A stretch of 20,224 bases of DNA, taken from NCBI GenBank assembly GCA_030641485.1, contig DAOWHJ010000166.1:1-20224 (forward strand), given 5' to 3'. Both the position numbers and the translations under genes were made by a program. The notes below the pieces were generated by a model. It was not told the DNA's origin. It was given only the letters and a program-made list of their open reading frames with translations, and did no database searches. Shown here piece after piece: positions 15,302 to 20,224 of the stretch. This DNA is from Pseudomonadota bacterium (GTDB taxonomy: Bacteria > Desulfobacterota > Anaeroferrophillalia > Anaeroferrophillales > Tharpellaceae). Positions within the stretch are counted from its first letter, which is position 1. Each line of letters begins with the position of its first letter.

Positions 15302-17146
15302 CTATATCAGCCCCTGTAATGGACCACCTTTTGCAGCCAGTTTTTCAACCCTTTTTAAACTCTCAACATCCTCAACCAAATGAGGAGCGTGATGTTCTTT
15401 ATAACGAGCATCTATCACAAGCGCCCCCGAACACCCCCAATGTTTATCAACCACCTTAGCCCGAACTCCATAAATATCAAGCGCCGGATCTGAACGGGTA
15501 AAGGTAACCCAAAGAAAATTCGAAAGAGTTCGAGCCGCAAATTCACTATCATCAGCCACAACCATAAGTGGCAACCCTTCAACTTGTCGATTCAGGGCCA
15601 GATTTTTCAGCAGGGTTTCAATCTCGACCCGTGCCACAGCCCGGGTTTTATCACGACAACCCGGGCCCTGAATAACCATAACTCCAGGTAAAGCCAGACG
15701 CGGTTCAGAAAAACCTGCACCAAGATTCCACGTAGCCGGCCAGGAGCTAAGCAAATCACGGCGTTTTCTCCCAACGGCAGCGATAACCACCTTTGACCCT
15801 TGATTGAGTCCAGACCCAGAATAGTCTAGAGTATCAATGGTCGTACGTGTCTGAAAATGAAGATCACAACGCCAATCAACCCTTTCGAGAAGATGAGTGA
15901 AAAAAGCCGAGATATCACCAAGATCAAGGTCTGGGTTATCTTCTTTAGCGACTATCATTAAATATTTAGCCAAAGAGAGTTGCCCTTGACCTAAAATTGC
16001 ATTAGCCTGAGTCAATAACTCACGCGGTCTCTGGCGCTCTTCAAAAGGCAGATAACGTTCACTGCCCTGAGCCAGAAGAAGCGGATGAACCCCGGCAGCA
16101 TCTACCGCATGAACTCCGGTAACCCCGGGCAAAACAGATGGGATCAGACTTCCAGTAAGTTCATGAATAAATTGACCAAATACCGTATCCTCCTGCGGCG
16201 GCCGGCCCACAGTGGTAAAGGGCCAGATCGCTCCGGGACGGTGATAAACTTTTTCAACCCTGACAACCGGAAAGTCATGCTGTAAGCTATAGTAGCCCAG
16301 ATGGTCGCCAAAGGGACCTTCCGGCATCAACTTTTCATCTACTACTGTTCCACAAATACAAAAATCAGCCTCAGCCGGAAATGCCATGCAACCCTCAGGC
16401 TGAACTAAAGAGAGAGAATGGCCACCTAAAAGTCCAGCAAAAGAGAGTTCCGGCATGCCATCAGGTAACGGCATCACTGCAGCCAATGCCAGAGATGGAG
16501 GTCCACCGACGATAATATTTACCTTCAAGGGCACACCAAGCTCCCGAGCCCGAGCGTGATGCAGTCCAATCCCCCGATGGAGCTGGTAATGAAGTCCGAC
16601 TTCACGACCAAAATCGTAATCTCCACCCGAAAGCTGTACTCTGTACATCCCCAGATTAGACGAACGCCAACCAGATTTTGCGGGGTCCTCTGAGTAGACC
16701 TGCGGCAATGTTATAAAAGCACCACCGTCATCAGGCCAGGATTTAAGCTGGGGTAGATGCTCAATCAAGGTCTGCCTGGCAACTGCAGGACCATCTTTTA
16801 CTCGGTGCGGGAAAAGGTGGATTAAAGCCTGGGGCAGATGTCGTAAACGAGCGGGCTGTCGAAAAATAAGAGTCGGATCAATTTTCAAGTCAGAGAGTAG
16901 TTCTATATGCTTTAACGCATCCCTGAAAATGAAACGGGTGCGCTCTAAAGTCGCAAAAAGATTGCCAAGCATCGGGAATTTACAACCCTTAACATTAGTA
17001 AAGAGTAAAGCCGGTCCCCGGTTTTCACAAACCCGACGTTGCAGAACTCCAATATCAAGGTTCGGGTCGATCTCGCAGTCAATCTGCCGCAACATATTAC
17101 GGCGTTTCAGATCAGCCACACAATCAGCCATTGTTTTGTAGCCCAT
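15302..17146 (-). CDS. UbiD-family prenyl-FMN-dependent decarboxylase (probably quinone biosynthesis)
   Basis: 614 aa from the chosen start. UbiD enzymes decarboxylate aromatic or unsaturated acids using prenylated FMN made by UbiX. Seen: N-terminal YKTMADCVADLKRRNMLRQID, RVQLSGGDYDFGREVGLHYQLHRGIG as the metal/prFMN region, GGPPSLALAA, PEGPFGDHLGYYS with the conserved Glu, PFTTVGRPPQEDT, GVTGVHAVDAAGVHPLLLA, and a C-terminal APHLVEDVESLKRVEKLAAKGGPL. The long form and these late motifs resemble menaquinone-pathway decarboxylases of the alternative (futalosine) route in many anaerobes, but other aromatic acids are possible and no mqn gene is nearby. The frame is open to a TTG at 17215; the ATG at 17144-17146 fits the family N-terminus and has GAGAGGA about 11 nt upstream. 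Confidence 0.88.
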   Translation of the reverse strand: MGYKTMADCVADLKRRNMLRQIDCEIDPNLDIGVLQRRVCENRGPALLFTNVKGCKFPMLGNLFATLERTRFIFRDALKHIELLSDLKIDPTLIFRQPARLRHLPQALIHLFPHRVKDGPAVARQTLIEHLPQLKSWPDDGGAFITLPQVYSEDPAKSGWRSSNLGMYRVQLSGGDYDFGREVGLHYQLHRGIGLHHARARELGVPLKVNIIVGGPPSLALAAVMPLPDGMPELSFAGLLGGHSLSLVQPEGCMAFPAEADFCICGTVVDEKLMPEGPFGDHLGYYSLQHDFPVVRVEKVYHRPGAIWPFTTVGRPPQEDTVFGQFIHELTGSLIPSVLPGVTGVHAVDAAGVHPLLLAQGSERYLPFEERQRPRELLTQANAILGQGQLSLAKYLMIVAKEDNPDLDLGDISAFFTHLLERVDWRCDLHFQTRTTIDTLDYSGSGLNQGSKVVIAAVGRKRRDLLSSWPATWNLGAGFSEPRLALPGVMVIQGPGCRDKTRAVARVEIETLLKNLALNRQVEGLPLMVVADDSEFAARTLSNFLWVTFTRSDPALDIYGVRAKVVDKHWGCSGALVIDARYKEHHAPHLVEDVESLKRVEKLAAKGGPLQGLI

Positions 17147-17223
17147 ATCAAAAAAATTCCTCTCCGCCAATTTTACAGGGTAACCTACATTATTAAATCG
17201 CAATTTACAACGCAAGCATCAAC

Positions 17224-17280
17224 CTTATCAGAACATTTTCTTGTTAAAAAAACAAGCAAAAAACCTGTACATCACTAAAA
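17224..17280 (+). repeat. 57-bp dispersed noncoding element, copy B
   Basis: The second copy of the element at 7888-7944 (48/57 the same, no gaps), with the same CGCAAGCA just upstream (17211-17218). The core hairpin here is CTTGTT (17240-17245) / AACAAG (17251-17256) with an A5 loop. The inner bases differ from copy A, yet an inverted repeat is kept at the same place. It ends 97 nt before the DUF1796 start and lies 77 nt from the UbiD start. Confidence 0.65.
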
Positions 17281-17304
17281 CCCTCCAACCTCGGGCAATA
17301 GATA

Positions 17305-17331
17305 TTGACTAAATAAGCAATCCCATATATT
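17305..17331 (+). promoter_or_regulatory. Candidate sigma70-type promoter for the DUF1796 gene
   Basis: TTGACT (17305-17310) and TATATT (17326-17331), 15 nt apart and about 47 nt before the ATG. Both boxes are near consensus but the spacing is short, and the region is AT-rich, so chance matches are likely. Confidence 0.3.
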
Positions 17332-17377
17332 TAAAATTAAGCACACTAGATTTTCAACCAAAAACCAGTAGGATGTC

Positions 17378-18109
17378 ATGCCAGAACTAGAGTCTGAATA
17401 TTTCGATGAATACATATCTTTAGGTGATAACTGCGAGGCGGGACTTCAATTCTGGCGCATCAACTACCATGAAGGTAGTATCTTCAGATTTTCAATTATC
17501 GACAGCGAGGACCTGACCAATCTTATAAGAAGTAACTTTAAAAATATTTTTCTCAAAGAAAATTTAAATCCAGCCCCAGTCGACTACATGGTTCGTGATA
17601 CAAAAACTAACATTGCCCTCCACTCAGCTCTATACTCATCGCTTGACAAAGTAAGTGGCAAAAGATTTTTCAGGAATGATTATGATTTCGATGAAGTATA
17701 CAGGGAGGAAAAAAGAAAAGTTGACTACCTCGTAGAAAAGTGGCGGGAGCTTGTCTCATCCCCAAAACGGGTACTCTACTTTATTAAAAGAAATCAGCTC
17801 TCCAACCAAAATGACGCCGAGATGGTCCTTGAAACATTTTTAGAGATCTACCCAGAACACAACTTTATCATCCTCTACATTCAACCCGAATCCCTCCGGG
17901 AACCTGACTGGGAGCACGAAAAATTACATAATGTCTACGTTGACTTTCTCGCGCCATATGATAACAGTGAAAAAGGTGCCGACGCAAAAGGATGGGATAA
18001 ACTTTTCACACAGTACCCGCTCAAAAAATGTAGCCAAGCAGGTACTAGTTCTGATTCTAATAAAAGTTCGATAACTCTTTGGCAGAAACTTAAGAGGCTT
18101 GTTTCATAG
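17378..18109 (+). CDS. DUF1796-type putative papain-like cysteine peptidase
   Basis: 243-aa soluble protein. The opening YISLGDNCEAGLQFWRIN (12-29) matches the ISLGxxC start of the DUF1796 family, predicted papain-like cysteine peptidases or acyltransferases. Cys19 would be the nucleophile, and His82 in IALHSAL is a candidate general base. A second conserved-looking part is RVLYFIKRNQLSN followed by FLEIYPEHNFIILYIQPE (about 127-170). Family members often lie in polysaccharide or secondary-metabolite clusters; here it stands alone, divergent from the UbiD gene. Composition is more AT-rich than the neighbours, hinting at transfer. There is no signal peptide. AGGA sits 4 nt before the ATG. Its last 20 nt overlap the convergent HDOD gene. 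The substrate is unknown. Confidence 0.72.
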   Translation: MPELESEYFDEYISLGDNCEAGLQFWRINYHEGSIFRFSIIDSEDLTNLIRSNFKNIFLKENLNPAPVDYMVRDTKTNIALHSALYSSLDKVSGKRFFRNDYDFDEVYREEKRKVDYLVEKWRELVSSPKRVLYFIKRNQLSNQNDAEMVLETFLEIYPEHNFIILYIQPESLREPDWEHEKLHNVYVDFLAPYDNSEKGADAKGWDKLFTQYPLKKCSQAGTSSDSNKSSITLWQKLKRLVS

Positions 18110-19829
18110 AGCTCTTTTCAGAACCATTAACTACTTTATTAGCCGCAGTCGCGTATCTGGATATCAAGACATTGACATCCTCCAAAGCCCGTTTCATCTT
18201 CTGGCAATAGACATGCCGGTAACCGCTTCTGGCAAAACCAGCATTGCGCCCTTCCTGATCCAACATGTAGATATTTTCCCGTAGAGTCGCCAGAGGAGCT
18301 TTGAGAGCATGTCCCATGACCAGAGATGATGAGTTTGCCGCAGTGGCATTATTACTGGCCAGCGTCTTAAGCTTCTGGGTAAGATGGTAGAAACGAACTG
18401 CCAATGCTAATTGTACAGCGTGCCCAAAAAGCAGCTCTCTAAAGATTGGATCATCAGCAGAACTCTCTTCTTCAAGCTTTAAACAAAACGCACCAATCAA
18501 ACGACGATCATTATAGACCGGCAGAAATATCCCCTGCTCACTCTTTTGCGAATGCAGGAAAAGAGTCTTGAGTTTGCGATCAAAGGAGTCGCCCGAGACT
18601 TGCTTATGAGTATTAAACGACCTCAGGAGATCTTTCGCCTCTCTTAAACCATCAAATTCATCAGCCTCCAGAAGAATCCTTTGACCAACCTTGGCGGATG
18701 TCCCCTCACCTGAAGCAGTCTGGATTGTCAGGCTCTGTTCCCGGGATTTGTAAAGCATTATGTAAACCGCTTTCACTCCATCAAGAGAAGCCAGATTTTC
18801 ACGAATACCAGCAAAGATATCAGTCAGCTTGAAATTATCGAGAAATGAACTGTAAGCCTTAAATAAAGTTAAGGAGCGGTCGAGCAAATTATCATAGGCA
18901 AAATCCGGCTCACTCACAACTTTTCCAAGCTCCGCAGAGTCAACGCAGCGCCCATTAGATTCCAGAACAGGCGGTAATTCAAGACCGTACAGTGGCGCCT
19001 GATCGGCAAACAGAGAAACCACACCCAGCCAGTCCAAACCTTGCAGACGGTGCCGGGCAAACCTCTCTGCCGCATCCTGAAAAACTAGCTTTCCATCTTT
19101 TAATTCAAGACATTTGGCCAGGATATTGGCTAAACCAACTAACTCTTCGAGTGAATACTCAGACAACTCCTTGGCCACGGAATCAGTACTACAGTACTGA
19201 CTTTCATGGTGATGGGCCATTGCCTTAGCCAACTCACTATCAAGCCCCCACTCACCAGCCACCCAAGCTCCGACTTCGGCATGGTCGACTCCGTAACTGA
19301 GACGCTCAGCTTCCAGTTCAGAAAGATTGCGGGCCCGTAAATCATGATAGATGGTCGACTGATCAAGAAAATTATACCAAAGCACCGGTTTTCCGATATC
19401 ATGCAAGAGACCGGCAATAAAAACCTTCTCACTCTCAACTTGAACCGCCATCTCTTCAGCCAGGATCTTTGCCAACAGAGCTGTGGTTAAGGAGTGCTGA
19501 CAATAACTTTGAAAAAGAGCTGCAAAGTTTCCTTTACGACGAGGAAAAATCGCCATAAAAGACTCACTGGCACAGAGTATTCTTATACTTTGACAACCCA
19601 AAAGGGCAATCGCGTGGCTGACAGTTTCAATTTTGTTACTGAAATTGTAAAAAGGAGAATTTGCAACCCGCAGGATTTTAGTTGTCAATCCCGGATCTTC
19701 GAGAATAACATCTGCTAACTCAACCGCAGAGCTACGGTCTTCTGCCAGCATTGTCAACAAACGAGACAAAACCGTAGGCGGCGAAGGCAAGCGCAGATCC
19801 TGGCTAAAATGTTTGGCGGGAAAGGACAT
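18090..19829 (-). CDS. HDOD-GAF signalling protein with HisKA-like C-terminus
   Basis: 579-aa cytoplasmic signalling protein. HDOD domain (about 8-215): LPSPPTVLSRLL, DPGLTTKILRVANSPFY, VSHAIALLG, QHSLTTALLAKI, GLLHDIGKPVLWY (140-152) and AMAHHHES (204-210). The HD-type residues His112, His143-Asp144 and His206-208 are present, although HDOD proteins are generally thought not to hydrolyse nucleotides. A linker of helices leads to a GAF-like domain (about 335-485) ending VRFYHLTQKLKTLAS. The last part has MGHALKAPLATLRENIYML (505-523), like a histidine-kinase H-box (H-x-L-K-x-P-L) with His507, and a second helix near 540-562 (YCQKMKRALEDVNVLISRYA). No HATPase domain follows. The signal sensed is unknown. 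Its end overlaps the convergent DUF1796 gene by 20 nt. Confidence 0.85.
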   Translation of the reverse strand: MSFPAKHFSQDLRLPSPPTVLSRLLTMLAEDRSSAVELADVILEDPGLTTKILRVANSPFYNFSNKIETVSHAIALLGCQSIRILCASESFMAIFPRRKGNFAALFQSYCQHSLTTALLAKILAEEMAVQVESEKVFIAGLLHDIGKPVLWYNFLDQSTIYHDLRARNLSELEAERLSYGVDHAEVGAWVAGEWGLDSELAKAMAHHHESQYCSTDSVAKELSEYSLEELVGLANILAKCLELKDGKLVFQDAAERFARHRLQGLDWLGVVSLFADQAPLYGLELPPVLESNGRCVDSAELGKVVSEPDFAYDNLLDRSLTLFKAYSSFLDNFKLTDIFAGIRENLASLDGVKAVYIMLYKSREQSLTIQTASGEGTSAKVGQRILLEADEFDGLREAKDLLRSFNTHKQVSGDSFDRKLKTLFLHSQKSEQGIFLPVYNDRRLIGAFCLKLEEESSADDPIFRELLFGHAVQLALAVRFYHLTQKLKTLASNNATAANSSSLVMGHALKAPLATLRENIYMLDQEGRNAGFARSGYRHVYCQKMKRALEDVNVLISRYATAANKVVNGSEKSSMKQAS

Positions 19830-19943
19830 GGTATACTCTCTGTATCGTTAAAAGTTATAAAGAAAAAATTGACTTAAACTTTAACTCTACAATGCTCTTA
19901 TGCATAAAGCATACCATGATTTGACAGGTAAATCCACTGATAT
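19830..19943. other. Intergenic region between HDOD and TtcA-like genes
   Basis: 114 AT-rich nt. It contains the 10-bp perfect palindrome TTATGCATAA (19898-19907), part of a TATGC-ATAAA-GCATA stem-loop (19899-19913), and a GTAAAT/ATTTAC inverted repeat (19928-19933, 19942-19947) that overlaps the TtcA-like stop and has no T-run. No promoter could be named with confidence. Confidence 0.35.
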
Positions 19944-20224
19944 TTACAACAGATACTCTTGTCGCACATTACGTAACGCATGAAAGAGGCTGTTTTTAAC
20001 TTTGGAATTATCTTTCTCGAGGTTAGCAAGAAGCTCTTTCATCGCCACCCGCTTACTGTCGCCTCTTTGAAAACGACACGATGGAGAATCAACCGGAAGC
20101 GCGTAATGGTGACAATAAGAGATCACCTCTTTCTCATCAAGGTAGGCGAGTGGTCGAATGATAGTTAAATGACCCGAAAAAAGCTCCTGATGGGGACGCA
20201 TAGCACTAAAGCTACTACCATAGA
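19944..20224 (-). CDS. TtcA-family tRNA thiolation protein, C-terminal part (truncated by window edge)
   Basis: The 3' end of a minus-strand gene whose 5' part lies beyond the window. The frame stays open past the Met at 20201 to the edge, adding YGSSFSA before MRPHQELF, so that Met is internal. The segment follows the TtcA C-terminal pattern: a SAM-P-like stretch (FSAMRPHQELF), the strongly typical LTIIRPLAYLDEKEVISYC (compare VIRPLAYCREKDI in TtcA), then PVDSPSCRFQRGDSKR and a helical end with ALRNV. TtcA-type PP-loop enzymes install 2-thiocytidine or related thiolations in tRNA. The PP-loop itself is outside the window. Only one Cys (in SPSC) is visible where classical TtcA has a CxxC pair, so the exact subfamily is open. 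Confidence 0.72.
   Translation of the reverse strand, partial: YGSSFSAMRPHQELFSGHLTIIRPLAYLDEKEVISYCHHYALPVDSPSCRFQRGDSKRVAMKELLANLEKDNSKVKNSLFHALRNVRQEYLL

Larger units (their letters stand above)
17147..17377. other. Divergent intergenic region, 231 bp
   Basis: AT-rich spacer between the UbiD gene and the DUF1796 gene. It contains copy B of the 57-bp element (17224-17280), a candidate plus-strand promoter (17305-17331) and AGGA (17370-17373) serving the DUF1796 start. The upstream extension of the UbiD frame to 17215 lacks family homology and is treated as noncoding. Confidence 0.55.

Noticed and set aside
17147..17215. TTG start giving a 637-aa UbiD
   Set aside because: The 23 extra residues lack family similarity and run into the repeated noncoding region; the ATG at 17146 matches the usual N-terminus.
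7888..17280. The paired 57-bp element as template/variable repeats of a diversity-generating retroelement or as phage attachment sites
   Set aside because: There is no reverse transcriptase, integrase or variable protein gene, and the mismatches are not restricted to adenine positions.
1..20224. CRISPR array, tRNA or rRNA genes
   Set aside because: No regularly spaced direct repeats, no cloverleaf-like TTCGA arm contexts and no rRNA-like stretches were seen on either strand.

Overview
The window is an accessory-poor chromosomal segment from a Gram-negative-type bacterium of moderate GC (mid-40s by eye). Its mix of an MglA-like small GTPase, a DUF4388/PATAN protein, an HDOD-GAF regulator, a short class II aldolase and a long UbiD decarboxylase recalls Desulfuromonadota and other deltaproteobacterial-type lineages. 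No marker gene fixes the taxonomy, so this is an inference. There are no rRNA, tRNA, CRISPR or phage genes.

Left arm (21-7678, all minus strand, read right to left). A tightly packed seven-gene set runs LD-carboxypeptidase > degenerate FAD-oxidoreductase-like protein > CvpA-like membrane protein > exported FlgT_N-like protein > tilS > Sir2 deacetylase > larC. Gaps run from overlaps up to 83 nt, and a short stem plus T-run directly after larC looks like the operon end. The set mixes envelope functions (peptidoglycan recycling, CvpA, exported protein) with tRNA modification, protein deacylation and nickel-pincer cofactor assembly.

Centre (7958-14432, plus strand). A TPR protein is followed by a 352-nt gene-free stretch holding a terminator-like palindrome, a nested hairpin and a 215-bp MITE-like element with 14-bp inverted ends. 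Four closely linked genes follow: an MglA-family GTPase with a long C-terminal tail, a large membrane protein with TPRs and a zinc ribbon, a PATAN (DUF4388) protein with a C-terminal membrane anchor, and class II fructose-bisphosphate aldolase. The first three look like a GTPase-based polarity or surface-organisation module without an MglB partner in view. This is the best candidate here for an undescribed system.

Right arm. Convergent to the aldolase lie a J-domain protein and a UbiD-family decarboxylase (minus strand). A divergent orphan papain-like cysteine peptidase (DUF1796) follows on the plus strand, its end overlapping an HDOD-GAF protein that finishes in a histidine-kinase-like H-box but has no ATPase domain. 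The window closes with the 3' end of a TtcA-like tRNA thiolation gene that runs off the edge.

The two divergent intergenic regions (7679-7957 and 17147-17377) share a 57-bp noncoding element, 48/57 identical, with a hairpin at its core. It is probably a dispersed regulatory or repeat element of this genome.
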